Assembly (NCBI GenBank): GCA_019117525.1
Contig: DWZO01000043.1
Coordinates: 16,960-80,959 of the forward strand
Direction: 5' to 3'
Origin: Allocoprobacillus merdigallinarum
GTDB lineage: Bacteria > Bacillota_I > Bacilli_A > Erysipelotrichales > Coprobacillaceae
Length of the DNA stretch: 64,000 bases
A program made the position numbers and the translations under genes. The notes under the pieces are model-generated. The model was not told the DNA's origin, made no database searches, and saw only the letters and a list, made by a program, of their open reading frames with translations. Each line of letters begins with the position of its first letter. The first letter of the stretch is position 1. Shown piece by piece: positions 26,717-36,164 of this stretch.

Positions 26717-28300
26717 TTAATGTTTTTTAAACTTATAGATGATTTTATTAGCATAAGGAATAGAAGAGAGTTCTTCAGGGTGATCAGAATAGAAGTAGAT
26801 AATAATCACGAAATAAACAATAACTCCAATACATACAGAAAGTATTAAAGGAATCAAAACTCTTCTTGTTAAAGCAAAAAATCCATAATAAACAATAGCT
26901 ACAATCACACCCATTAATAGAGACGCAATAATAGGTAATAGGTAAGTTTTTCTTATGTCTTGTTTGTAATGAGTAATTTTACGTAACATTTTTTGATTGA
27001 GATAACAAACTTGTAAACCATAAAAACAATTAGCAATAACCAATGAATATAATCCTAAAGGCGTTAATAAAAGCAGAACAATTGTAATAACGATATGATA
27101 GATTAATGCAATGGCTGCATTTTTTAAAGGTGTATTGACTTGCCCTATAGCTTGTAAAATTCCATTAGTTAAAGTCGATAGGCCAAAGAAGACAACACCA
27201 GGACTACCAACAGCTAACATAATGGTAGAAATCATAACAGTCTCTTCTTGAGGGAAGAGAATACCAATGATTGGATATGCCAGAACGCTCATTCCTACGG
27301 CCGCTGGAATCAAAAGCATCATTGTCACACGAATACCAGAACGGATATGTTCTCTTGTTTCACGATAATTCTTCAATGACCATGATGATGAAATGGCTGG
27401 GATAGAAGCCGTAGACATTGCTGAAGCTAAGGCTACAGGAACGTTTTGTAAAACAATATATTGTCCAGAATAAACACCCCACATAGTTGCAGACTGTGGA
27501 TCAGTACCAATGATAAATGAATAAATATATTGATCAATAACGGTAATCAGATTATAAACACATGTTGCAAAAATAATCGGTGTGACAATATGGATAATCA
27601 TTTTGAAAATATCTTTATAGGAATCTTCATAATCATCAGGTGTATCTTTGATAATCAGGTGATTATGATTTTTGATATACATGATAAACATGAAAATGAG
27701 TCCCACAAGAACACCAATACCAGGACCAACAGCTCCACCAGCTGCACCAGCTGCAGCCATTTCACTGCCACCCGTTTCCATGAATGGACGAACAAATAAA
27801 TAAGCACAGCCAATCGCAACCACAGCATTAAAGATTTGTTCAATAATTTGAGATACTGATGTATAGAAAGTTGTCTGATGAGCTTGGAAATAGCCTCTAA
27901 AGACACCTAATAAACCAGATAAAAAGATAGTTGGACATAAGATTCTAAGTGGTAATACAGAATGCCCTGTAACAAGCACTGGAGCTAATAGGTAAGCAAT
28001 AATGGCAGCACTTCCCCCAATAATACAAATATAAATAAATGAACATTTTAAAATCTTTTGAACATTATTATATTGATGTAATGCCAGCTTTTCAGCAATA
28101 AGTTTTGAAATGGCAGTTGGAATACTATACGAAGATAAAAGTAAAATAAGAGCATAAATATTATAAGCCATAGAGTAATAACCAATACCTTCGGCAGTAA
28201 TTAAAGCCGTTAATGGACTTTTATATAAAGCTCCAATAATTCTGACTAATATTCCTGCTATAGCGAGAATAGAAGCCTGTTTAACAATTGAGCGTGACAT
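26717..28300 (-). CDS. Lipid-linked polysaccharide flippase (SpoVB/MurJ-like, MOP superfamily)
   Basis: A 527-residue protein with about 14 membrane helices, in the polysaccharide-biosynthesis/MATE-like fold. The N-terminus (SIVKQASILAIAGILVRIIGALYKSPL) is the pattern of the SpoVB/YtgP group, which moves lipid-linked cell-wall precursors across the membrane. Whether it carries lipid II or another precursor cannot be told. It is monocistronic, with RBS TGAGGT before the start and its own terminator; TATAAT and a weak TTGCAA-like -35 lie upstream on the minus strand. Confidence 0.82.
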   Translation of the reverse strand: MSRSIVKQASILAIAGILVRIIGALYKSPLTALITAEGIGYYSMAYNIYALILLLSSYSIPTAISKLIAEKLALHQYNNVQKILKCSFIYICIIGGSAAIIAYLLAPVLVTGHSVLPLRILCPTIFLSGLLGVFRGYFQAHQTTFYTSVSQIIEQIFNAVVAIGCAYLFVRPFMETGGSEMAAAGAAGGAVGPGIGVLVGLIFMFIMYIKNHNHLIIKDTPDDYEDSYKDIFKMIIHIVTPIIFATCVYNLITVIDQYIYSFIIGTDPQSATMWGVYSGQYIVLQNVPVALASAMSTASIPAISSSWSLKNYRETREHIRSGIRVTMMLLIPAAVGMSVLAYPIIGILFPQEETVMISTIMLAVGSPGVVFFGLSTLTNGILQAIGQVNTPLKNAAIALIYHIVITIVLLLLTPLGLYSLVIANCFYGLQVCYLNQKMLRKITHYKQDIRKTYLLPIIASLLMGVIVAIVYYGFFALTRRVLIPLILSVCIGVIVYFVIIIYFYSDHPEELSSIPYANKIIYKFKKH

Positions 28301-28794
28301 GGGTAAACCTCACTTTCCAATAATTCTTTGTTTATTATATCATTAATTCGAATAATTGCAAAAAAACTTATGAAATTATACATAAAAAGACTTTTTTGTG
28401 GTTTTTACACATTGCTATAACAAAATATCCATAAAAAAGTGTAGATATAGATGTGAAAATGAAAAAATATAGATAATGATTGTTGAATATACGATTATAG
28501 AATGTATTGTATTCTTGGAACAGAACACATAGTCAAGTTCTTTTAAAAATAGCTAAACGATAAGTTGTGATTGGGGGAGTTTTATTATTTGACTATCTAT
28601 TGATAATGGTCAATTATATAATTAGTTTAAATTTTATGCAGTGGGATAATAACGTTTCATATTTTAGCAGTTCAATAGAATATGAAACTTTCTTATTATA
28701 TGTTGAAGTATGCCTTAAAAGTCCAAAAAGTTTATTTTTTGAAGAAAGAGAGAATATTGAATTTAAGGGGGCTGTACAGTCTTAAGTTATTGTT

Positions 28795-28985
28795 ATCCTT
28801 TAGATCATTATAATAATCAATGAAAAAATAGAAAATGAAAATTCAAATCATCGTTTAAACTATTGTGGGTTTTATGATAGTCGAGAAATGAAGTATATGA
28901 GATATAACTTTAAAAATATTATACAATTGATGGTCATTATAAGAATTTTAAATATCAGGATTATGAGGTTATTTATAAAAAATAG
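28795..28985 (+). pseudogene. Frameshifted gene remnant
   Basis: One frame reads NHRLNYCGFYDSREMKYMRY (about 28845-28904) and then loses sense. From 28930, in another frame, DGHYKNFKYQDYEVIYKK runs to TAG 28983-28985. Together they look like the C-terminal end of a small protein broken by a frameshift. A perfect terminator follows directly, as expected for the end of a once-functional gene. The family is not recognised. Confidence 0.4.
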
Positions 28986-28989
28986 ATAT

Positions 28990-29028
28990 AATCTATAAAC
29001 AAATGTGAATTTGTTTATAGATTTTTTA
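28990..29028 (+). terminator. Intrinsic terminator before pyrF
   Basis: A perfect 14-bp stem AATCTATAAACAAA / TTTGTTTATAGATT with a 6-nt loop runs into TTTT. Confidence 0.88.
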
Positions 29029-29035
29029 TATTTTG

Positions 29036-29044
29036 TGCTATAAT
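29036..29044 (+). promoter_or_regulatory. Extended -10 promoter of pyrFE
   Basis: TGCTATAAT is a consensus extended -10 box, 29 nt before the pyrF start. No good -35 box is seen; the terminator stem lies there. Confidence 0.65.
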
Positions 29045-29072
29045 ATATAAAAATATGTCTTGGAGGAGAATT

Positions 29073-29783
29073 ATGAGCGAGAGTAGAATTTGTATTGCTT
29101 TAGATTTTCAAACAAAAGATGAAGTGAAAGCATTTCTAGATAAGTTTGAAGATGAAAAACTGTATGTCAAAATTGGAATGGAATTATTTTATGGCGAAGG
29201 AATTGAAATGATTAAAATGATCAAAGAAAAAGGACATAAAATTTTTCTTGATTTAAAATTACATGATATTCCTAATACTGTAAAAAGTGCCATGAAGCAA
29301 TTAGCTAAATTAGATGTTGATATGGTTAATGTTCATGCTTCAGGAAGTATTGCAATGATGAAAGCCGCTATTGAAGGTTTAAATGAAGGATCACAAGGTG
29401 GAAAGCGTCCTTTATGTATTGCTGTAACATGTTTAACATCATTAGATCAAAAAGTTTTAGATGATGAATTATTAATTCATGAACCATTAGAAAATGTTGT
29501 TTTAAAATGGGCTCAAAATGCAAAAGAGGCTGGATTAGATGGTGTTGTGTGTTCACCATTAGAATCAAAAATTATTCATGAAAATTTAGGAATGGATTTT
29601 TTAACAGTCACACCTGGAATTAGACTTGCTAGTGATAGTGTCAATGATCAAAAACGTGTGACAACACCAGCTATGGCAAAAGAATTAACATCAAGTTATA
29701 TTGTTGTGGGAAGAACAATTACAAATGCTGATGATCCAGTCGCAACATATAAAGAAGTTTATAAACAATTTCAAGGAGAGTAG
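29073..29783 (+). CDS. pyrF: Orotidine 5'-phosphate decarboxylase
   Basis: 236 residues; makes UMP from OMP, the last step of pyrimidine synthesis. The catalytic Asp-Lys region is FLDLKLHDIPNTV, followed by the GVVCSPLE and VTPGIRLASD phosphate-binding loops. I use ATG 29073, 7 nt behind GGAGGAG (29062-29068); an upstream ATG at 29055 lies before that site. pyrE follows by 6 nt. Confidence 0.95.
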   Translation: MSESRICIALDFQTKDEVKAFLDKFEDEKLYVKIGMELFYGEGIEMIKMIKEKGHKIFLDLKLHDIPNTVKSAMKQLAKLDVDMVNVHASGSIAMMKAAIEGLNEGSQGGKRPLCIAVTCLTSLDQKVLDDELLIHEPLENVVLKWAQNAKEAGLDGVVCSPLESKIIHENLGMDFLTVTPGIRLASDSVNDQKRVTTPAMAKELTSSYIVVGRTITNADDPVATYKEVYKQFQGE

Positions 29784-29789
29784 AGAATT

Positions 29790-30422
29790 ATGGAAAAAAC
29801 AATAGCAAAAGATTTATTAGATATTCAAGCAGTCTTTTTAAGACCAAATGAGCCTTTTACTTATGCATCAGGTATTAAATCACCAATTTATTGTGATAAT
29901 CGTTTGACATTATCTTATCCTGAAGTCAGAAAAGATATTGAACAAGGATTAGCAAAACTTATTAAAGAACATTATCCATCATGTGAATGTTTAATGGGAA
30001 CAGCAACTGCTGGAATTGCACATGCAGCCTTAGCGGCTGATATATTAGATTTACCAATGGGTTATGTACGTGGTGGTGCGAAATCACATGGGAGAAATAA
30101 TCGTATTGAAGGATTAGTGAAACCAGGTATGAAAGTTGTTGTGGTTGAAGATTTAATTTCAACTGGTGGTTCATCATTGGAATGTGTTGATGCTTTAAGA
30201 GAAGCAGGATGTGAAGTTTTGGGAATGGTTGCGATCTTTACATATGGTTTAGCAGATTCTACAAAGAATTTTGCGTCTAAGGAATGTAGTTTCCATACAT
30301 TAACAAACTACGATACATTGATTCAGGTTGCAGTGGATCATAAATATATTGAAGCAGCTGATTTAGAAAAACTAAAAGCATGGAAAAAAGATCCTCATGA
30401 TGAATCTTGGATGAATAAATAA
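29790..30422 (+). CDS. pyrE: Orotate phosphoribosyltransferase
   Basis: 210 residues; joins orotate to PRPP to give OMP. The PRPP-binding motif VVVVEDLISTGGSS and the YVRGGAKSHGRNNRIEG flexible catalytic loop are present. Forms a two-gene operon with pyrF; the rest of the pyrimidine pathway is not in the window. Confidence 0.95.
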   Translation: MEKTIAKDLLDIQAVFLRPNEPFTYASGIKSPIYCDNRLTLSYPEVRKDIEQGLAKLIKEHYPSCECLMGTATAGIAHAALAADILDLPMGYVRGGAKSHGRNNRIEGLVKPGMKVVVVEDLISTGGSSLECVDALREAGCEVLGMVAIFTYGLADSTKNFASKECSFHTLTNYDTLIQVAVDHKYIEAADLEKLKAWKKDPHDESWMNK

Positions 30423-30439
30423 GATTATAAATATAAGAT

Positions 30440-30484
30440 AAAAAGGGGATAAAATGTAATTAAGGTTGCAATTTTCCCCTTTTT
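30440..30484 (+). terminator. Intrinsic terminator behind pyrE
   Basis: AAAAAGGGG pairs with CCCCTTTTT across a loop that adds a few further pairs; the T run is part of the stem. Confidence 0.75.
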
Positions 30485-30529
30485 AATGTATAACTATAGA
30501 GATTATACAAGTCTTTAAGGAGGATATAT

Positions 30530-31342
30530 ATGTTTAAAAGTTTGAGATATGTACTAAAAGAAAATTTTACAAACTTATATAGAATATATTCTATTTCAAA
30601 ATATGAATTATTAGCAGATATGCGTGATTCAAAATTAGGATTGTTTTGGAATTTTGCTAATCCAACTATTCAAGTTTTAACATATTGGTTAGTGTTTGGA
30701 ATAATAATGACAGGAAGAACCGAACAAGATGGTGTACCATACATATGTTGGCTGCTTGGAGGAATCGTTGTATGGTTTTATATTTCTCCTTGTATTACTA
30801 ATGGATGTAATGCCATATATTCAAAAATTAATGTTATTACAAAAATGAAATTTCCTGTAAGTATATTACCTGCAACTGTAATTTTAAAAGAATTGTTTAA
30901 TCATCTATGTTTAATGGTTGTTTTATTGATTTTATTTATTTTATTTGGATTTTATCCAAATATTCATTGGTTAGGTCTCATTTATTACTTATTCTGTGCC
31001 GCTATATTTTCTATATCTTTGTCTATGATTACATCAGTTTTAAATATGTTGGCCAGGGATACAAGAAAGTTAATACTGGCATGTATGAGATTACTTATGT
31101 ATTTAACTCCAATTGTATGGGCCCCTTCAAAATTAGCAAATTATAAATTATTAAAATTCTTAATGCAGTTTAATCCAATAGATTATATTGTACAGGGTTA
31201 TAGAGACTGTTTCTTTTATCATCAAGGTATTGCTTCTTTTGGAATACAAATTGTTATTTTTTGGGTGATTACATTTGTGTTGCTAGTATGTGGTAGTTAT
31301 ATGATGTATAAATTTAAACATAAATTTATTGATTTGATTTAA
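30530..31342 (+). CDS. tagG: Teichoic acid/polysaccharide ABC exporter, permease
   Basis: A 270-residue ABC-2 type permease with six membrane segments. The N-terminal amphipathic region with SKYELLADMRDSKLGLFWNFANPTIQ is typical of TagG/Wzm-type polysaccharide exporters. With TagH it moves the lipid-linked wall polymer outward. RBS AAGGAGG lies before ATG 30530. It opens the wall-polymer region. Confidence 0.88.
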   Translation: MFKSLRYVLKENFTNLYRIYSISKYELLADMRDSKLGLFWNFANPTIQVLTYWLVFGIIMTGRTEQDGVPYICWLLGGIVVWFYISPCITNGCNAIYSKINVITKMKFPVSILPATVILKELFNHLCLMVVLLILFILFGFYPNIHWLGLIYYLFCAAIFSISLSMITSVLNMLARDTRKLILACMRLLMYLTPIVWAPSKLANYKLLKFLMQFNPIDYIVQGYRDCFFYHQGIASFGIQIVIFWVITFVLLVCGSYMMYKFKHKFIDLI

Positions 31343-31354
31343 GTGAGGTAAATC

Positions 31355-32167
31355 ATGGAAAAAGAATATGCAATAGAGTTTAAACATGTTTCGAAAATAT
31401 ATAGTTTAAAATCAAAAGATAAAAAGAATTCAAATGGTAAAAGATTTTATGCTTTAAAAGATATTAGCTTTAAGATACCACAAGGAGAGGTTGTAGGTAT
31501 TCTGGGTACTAATGGTTCTGGAAAATCAACTATGTCAGTTATTTTAGCTGGTATTAGTGAAATAGATGAAGGTGAAATGATTGTTAATGGTGAGCAATCT
31601 TTAATTGCCATTAATACAGGACTTAACCAGCAATTAACTGGTTTGGAAAATATTGAGTTAAAAGGTGCTCTATTAGGACTAACTAAAAAAAGAATAAAAG
31701 AAATTACAGAAGGCGTTATTGAATTTGCAGAGATTGGAGATTTTTTATATCAGCCAGTTAAAAAGTATTCAAGTGGTATGAAATCAAGGCTAGGATTCTC
31801 TATTAATTTATGTTTGGATCCAGATATTTTGATTGTTGATGAGGCTTTATCAGTTGGTGATAAGGGATTTGCCCAAAAATGTATTAATAAAATGAAGGAA
31901 CTTAAAACACAAGGAAAAACGATTGTCTTTATTTCACATTCATTACCGCAGGTAAGAGATTTTTGTGATACAGCTATGTGGATTGAAGGTGGAATGCTAA
32001 AAGAATATGGCGATATCGAAGAAGTTTGTAATCATTATGCTGAATATGTTGATTATTATAATTCATTAAGCAATGCTGATAAGAAAAAAGAACGTGATGA
32101 AAAATTTGAAAAAAGATTGATACCTACTAAAAAGAAAAACAATATCATAAGAAAACTATTTGGTTAG
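31355..32167 (+). CDS. tagH: Teichoic acid/polysaccharide ABC exporter, ATPase
   Basis: 270 residues. Walker A GTNGSGKST, signature YSSGMKSRLGFS, Walker B ILIVDEALSVGD and switch His in VFISHS are all intact. The body matches TagH/Wzt-type ATPases. The C-terminal extension of B. subtilis TagH is missing; the protein ends in a short basic tail. 12 nt behind tagG. Confidence 0.9.
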   Translation: MEKEYAIEFKHVSKIYSLKSKDKKNSNGKRFYALKDISFKIPQGEVVGILGTNGSGKSTMSVILAGISEIDEGEMIVNGEQSLIAINTGLNQQLTGLENIELKGALLGLTKKRIKEITEGVIEFAEIGDFLYQPVKKYSSGMKSRLGFSINLCLDPDILIVDEALSVGDKGFAQKCINKMKELKTQGKTIVFISHSLPQVRDFCDTAMWIEGGMLKEYGDIEEVCNHYAEYVDYYNSLSNADKKKERDEKFEKRLIPTKKKNNIIRKLFG

Positions 32168-32184
32168 GAGGATTGACATTTTGT

Positions 32185-34632
32185 ATGAAAATTAAAAAAG
32201 GTTTTAATGCTATTTATAGAAATTTAAAGAAATTTTTAAATAATACTTTTTTTCGTGCCAAATTTGTTTTTACAAGATATTATGAGACCAAAGAAATAGA
32301 TAATCAAAGTATTTTACTACAAAGTTATTCTGGAACAAGTATGACAGGAAATCCATATTATTTATTGGAATATTTATGTAAAAATGAAAAATATCAATCA
32401 ATGATCAAATATGTGGTTTCGACTAAGAAGAACTATAAGGATATATCACAATATATACAGAACAAAAATTTTAAAAATGTTAAAGTCATTCGTATCCATT
32501 CTCGTAAATATTGTAAAGCTTTAGCATGTTCAAAATATCTTATAAATAATGTGGCTTTTCCAACGTATTTTATAAAAAAGGAAGGACAAGTCTATTTAAA
32601 TACATGGCATGGCACACCTTTGAAAGCTTTAGGAAAAGCAATGACAGAAGATATGCTGACAATTGGAAATGTACAAAGAAATTTTTTTATGTGTGATTAT
32701 ATACTTGCACCTAATCAATTTACTTTGGACATTTTGAGAAAAGATTATATGTTGGATAAGCTATATAAAGGTAAATATTTATTAAATGGATATCCAAGAA
32801 ATCATATTTTTTATGATGAAGAGTTTCGTACAAAATTAAGAAATCGTCTAGAATTAGATGGAAAAAAAGTCATCGTATATATGCCTACATGGCGTGGGAC
32901 TCATGCTATAAGAAATGATACAGAACAATTTTATTATATTATGCATATGTTAATAGAATTAGATAAAAATTTAGGAAATGATTATATTGTCTATGTTAAA
33001 GAACATAACATGTCAAGTTTAAAAATAGATTTTGAACAATTTGAAAAGATCAAAGAATTCCCTAATGAATATGAGACATATGAATTTTTAAGTATTGCAG
33101 ATTGTTTGATTACAGATTATTCAAGTGTCATGTTTGATTTTGCCAATACAGGCAAAAAGATTATTTTATATGCATATGATGAAGAAGAATATTTAAAAGA
33201 TCGTGGAATGTATATTGATTTTCATTCTTTACCATTTGAAAAAGTGTATACATCTCGTGATCTCATTAAATCTTTAAATCAAGTGGATGAGTATAGAAAT
33301 TATTTTAATGAGATAAGTGATTATATTCACTATGATCAAATAAATACGATTCCAGATATCTTAGGATTAATGATTGAATCTCAATCATCAGAGTTGTTGA
33401 ATGTCATAGATCTTAAACCAAATCCTGATCATAAACCTAATGTGCTTATTTTTACAGGTGCTTTGTTTAAAAATGGTATTACTTCTGCATTAAAAGGTTT
33501 ATTAAGTCATATTGATAAAGATAAAAGAAACTATTTTTTAACTTTTACAAAAAATCAAGTTAATCCTAATAAAAAGACCGTTGCTGAATTAGCTCAGGAT
33601 TTTGATTATATTGTAGAAAGTGGAGAAAAAAACTTTAGAATTAATGAAGTTATTCCATCTTTTTTATATTTTAGATTTAATGTTAATACAAAATATATTC
33701 AAAAAAAGATCAAATCATTGTTTAAAAGAGAAGCACAAAGATTATACCCAAATATGAAATTTGATTATATCATTCATTACACGGGTTATGAGAGAAAATA
33801 TATGAATCTTTTTGCATGTATGGATGGTGTAAAAATGATTTATGTACATAATAATCTTATTAAAGAGAGTGCATCGAAAGATAATATTCACTTACCTTCA
33901 TTAAGAAAAAGTTATAATGAATTTGATAAAATTGTTATCATTCGTGATTCTATGAAAGAGGAATTATTAGGTTCATTAGGAGAAAATGCTGATTCAAAAG
34001 TTTGTCTTGCGCATAATTTAAATAATTATCAAAATATTCAAAATAAGGCAACTATGGATATTGTATTTGATGAAGATACAGAATGTAATATTACTGTTGA
34101 AGAGTTAAAAGAGAATCTTTCTAATAAAAATACGATTAAATTCATTAACATTGCACGTTTTTCAAAAGAAAAAGGTTTAGATAATTTAGTAAGGGCATTT
34201 GAAAAGTATCATCAAATGAATCCTAACAGTTATCTTACTATTATTGGTGGATATGGACCAACTTATGAGGAAACATTAGATTTGGTTATGTCATCACCTG
34301 CTAAAGAAGCTATTGCTATTATTAAATCTATTAGTAATCCATATCCAATATTAAATGCCTCTGATGTGTTTGTTTTATCTTCTCATTATGAAGGATTGCC
34401 AATGGTTATCATGGAAGCATTAATTTTAGATAAACCTGTTATTTCGACGAATATTACTGGTCCAAAAGAATTTTTGGAACAGGGTTATGGATATTTAGTA
34501 GATGATAGTGTTGAGGGATTAATTGATGGAATGAAGGAGTATGAAAAAACACAACTTACTCTATTAAAATCATTTGATTATGTAGCGTTTAATGAAACAG
34601 CTATACAAGAATTTGAAGAATTATTTAAGTAG
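32185..34632 (+). CDS. CDP-glycerol phosphotransferase fused to a GT4 glycosyltransferase (copy 1)
   Basis: 815 residues in two enzyme domains. The first (about 40-400) is a TagF/TarL-type polyol-phosphate transferase: TWHGTPLKALGK, MPTWRG and ITDYSSVMFDFA. The second (about 420-815) is a GT-B glycosyltransferase of the GT4 kind, with FINIARFSKEKGLDNLVRAF and the E-x7-E motif EGLPMVIMEALILDKPVIST. One protein could thus add both an alditol phosphate and a sugar. Start ATG 32185 has AGGAGG 13 nt upstream, a long gap; a TTG at 32173 sits too close to that site. It follows tagH directly. Confidence 0.85.
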   Translation: MKIKKGFNAIYRNLKKFLNNTFFRAKFVFTRYYETKEIDNQSILLQSYSGTSMTGNPYYLLEYLCKNEKYQSMIKYVVSTKKNYKDISQYIQNKNFKNVKVIRIHSRKYCKALACSKYLINNVAFPTYFIKKEGQVYLNTWHGTPLKALGKAMTEDMLTIGNVQRNFFMCDYILAPNQFTLDILRKDYMLDKLYKGKYLLNGYPRNHIFYDEEFRTKLRNRLELDGKKVIVYMPTWRGTHAIRNDTEQFYYIMHMLIELDKNLGNDYIVYVKEHNMSSLKIDFEQFEKIKEFPNEYETYEFLSIADCLITDYSSVMFDFANTGKKIILYAYDEEEYLKDRGMYIDFHSLPFEKVYTSRDLIKSLNQVDEYRNYFNEISDYIHYDQINTIPDILGLMIESQSSELLNVIDLKPNPDHKPNVLIFTGALFKNGITSALKGLLSHIDKDKRNYFLTFTKNQVNPNKKTVAELAQDFDYIVESGEKNFRINEVIPSFLYFRFNVNTKYIQKKIKSLFKREAQRLYPNMKFDYIIHYTGYERKYMNLFACMDGVKMIYVHNNLIKESASKDNIHLPSLRKSYNEFDKIVIIRDSMKEELLGSLGENADSKVCLAHNLNNYQNIQNKATMDIVFDEDTECNITVEELKENLSNKNTIKFINIARFSKEKGLDNLVRAFEKYHQMNPNSYLTIIGGYGPTYEETLDLVMSSPAKEAIAIIKSISNPYPILNASDVFVLSSHYEGLPMVIMEALILDKPVISTNITGPKEFLEQGYGYLVDDSVEGLIDGMKEYEKTQLTLLKSFDYVAFNETAIQEFEELFK

Positions 34633-34653
34633 AAAAAAGAGGAGTAGGGTATT

Positions 34654-35775
34654 ATGGTAGTTCGAAGGATTTTTTCAAGAGATGATACAATGATAGTAAA
34701 AGGAGTTACCTTATTATTCCTTTTATTTCACCATTGTTTTTTAAAAGGCAGATTTGAAGAATTTGGTGTCATTTTCTTTCCTTTTCCAGAAAAGTATATG
34801 GTTATCTTAGCTGCATTTTTAAAAATATGTGTAGGAATGTTTGTATTCTTAAGTGGTTATGGAATGATACGTTCTTATAATCATCGTCTAAAGAAAAATC
34901 CAAATTATACATTGAAAGAATATGTAGTAGATCGATATTTTTCATTATGGAATAAATGGTTTTTTGTTTTTCTATTTTGTCAAATCTTTTGCTTTGTTGC
35001 AAGTCGATTACAGTTTAATGTTTATGGTAAAGGAAGTTATCCAATACTATATTTTATTATTGATGCCTTAGGTTTTGCAGATTTTTTTGAAACGCCGTTG
35101 CTGATTGCTACATGGTGGTATATGAGTTTGGCATTTTGTATCATATTGATTTTTCCATTGATTGTCGTTATTTATAAAAAAATAGGTGTCTACATTATTC
35201 CCCTAACTTTGGTGACTTATAAATTAGTATCAGAGATATATTTCCCATTAGGAAGATGGTTATTTGCGTTTGTTTTAGGAATATATTGTGCGGATCATTT
35301 TATATTTGAAAGATTAAAACAAAAGAATATTACAAATAACGTAGCTATTAGTAAATTGATTAAATTTATTATCCTTACACTTCTCTTTATAACCTTCATT
35401 CGTTTCCGTCAAGGTAAGGGAAATTATATATATTATAGTTTTAATGATGGATTTATTCCAATGTTTGTTATTTATTATTGTTATGAATTTGTTAATGATA
35501 TTAAATATCTCAATAACGTTTTAAAGTTCATAGGAGAACATTCAATGAATATATTTTTAACGCATTCATTCATAAGAGCAACTTATTTCGAATATTGGAC
35601 ATACCATTTTCAATATTGGTGGCTTATTATTTTAGTACTTTTGATAGAAAGTATTTTGGTTTCTATAGTTATTGAATGGTTAATAAAAACACTGCATTAT
35701 GATAAATTAATGTTATCTTTGAAAAAACGAATATTAAGCTTATTTTCTAGAAGAAGGGAAGGAAATTTACAGTGA
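34654..35775 (+). CDS. Membrane acyltransferase (acyltransferase 3 family)
   Basis: 373 residues with about ten membrane segments. The N-terminal motif KGVTLLFLLFHHCF matches the acyltransferase-3 pattern, and ends near GEHSMNIFLTHSFIR, also usual for the family. Such enzymes O-acetylate or otherwise acylate surface polysaccharides. Sitting between a polymerase and tagD, it probably modifies the same polymer; donor and site are unknown. Confidence 0.8.
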   Translation: MVVRRIFSRDDTMIVKGVTLLFLLFHHCFLKGRFEEFGVIFFPFPEKYMVILAAFLKICVGMFVFLSGYGMIRSYNHRLKKNPNYTLKEYVVDRYFSLWNKWFFVFLFCQIFCFVASRLQFNVYGKGSYPILYFIIDALGFADFFETPLLIATWWYMSLAFCIILIFPLIVVIYKKIGVYIIPLTLVTYKLVSEIYFPLGRWLFAFVLGIYCADHFIFERLKQKNITNNVAISKLIKFIILTLLFITFIRFRQGKGNYIYYSFNDGFIPMFVIYYCYEFVNDIKYLNNVLKFIGEHSMNIFLTHSFIRATYFEYWTYHFQYWWLIILVLLIESILVSIVIEWLIKTLHYDKLMLSLKKRILSLFSRRREGNLQ

Positions 35776-36164
35776 AGAAAGTTATAACATATGGAACTTT
35801 TGATTTATTTCACATTGGACACCTTAACATTTTAAAACGTGCAAAAGAATTAGGAGATTATCTTATTGTAGCTGTAAGCAGCGATGCTTTTAATGAAATT
35901 AAGGGAAAAAAATGTGTTATACCTGATTATGAAAGAATGGAAATTGTAAAAGCTATACGATATGTAGATGAAGTTATTTTGGAAGAATCATGGGATCAAA
36001 AGGTTGAAGATGTAAAAAAATATAATATTGATACTTTTGTGATGGGTGATGACTGGAAAGGACAATTTGACTTTTTGGAAAAATATTGTAATGTTGTCTA
36101 TTTACCAAGAACAAAGGGAATAAGTACAACACAACTTAAACAAGGATTGAGTCAAGTCAAATGA
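35772..36164 (+). CDS. tagD: Glycerol-3-phosphate cytidylyltransferase
   Basis: 130 residues; makes CDP-glycerol from CTP and sn-glycerol-3-phosphate. Nucleotidyltransferase motifs: TYGTFDLFHIGHLN (HxGH), GDDWKGQFD and RTKGISTTQLK. GTG 35772 overlaps the acyltransferase stop. A second copy of this enzyme is fused to GpsA at 48218-49675. In this copy the middle segment (residues 40-60) is less like B. subtilis TagD than the fused copy is. Confidence 0.92.
   Translation: MKKVITYGTFDLFHIGHLNILKRAKELGDYLIVAVSSDAFNEIKGKKCVIPDYERMEIVKAIRYVDEVILEESWDQKVEDVKKYNIDTFVMGDDWKGQFDFLEKYCNVVYLPRTKGISTTQLKQGLSQVK

Larger units (their letters stand above)
28301..29072. other. 772-nt AT-rich gap with a decayed gene
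   Basis: No intact gene is convincing here. A 72-codon frame at 28567-28785 starts with GTG, has no clear ribosome site and I do not accept it. From about 28795 the reading resembles protein again but in two frames (see the pseudogene entry). A terminator and the pyrF promoter occupy 28990-29044. Confidence 0.6.

Noticed and set aside
27530..27799. Plus-strand frame rich in Asn/His within the flippase gene
   Set aside because: A shadow of the minus-strand flippase with low-complexity product and no ribosome site.
28567..28785. 72-codon frame between the flippase and pyrF
   Set aside because: GTG start without a ribosome site, low-complexity AT-rich content and no family; better read as part of a decayed region.
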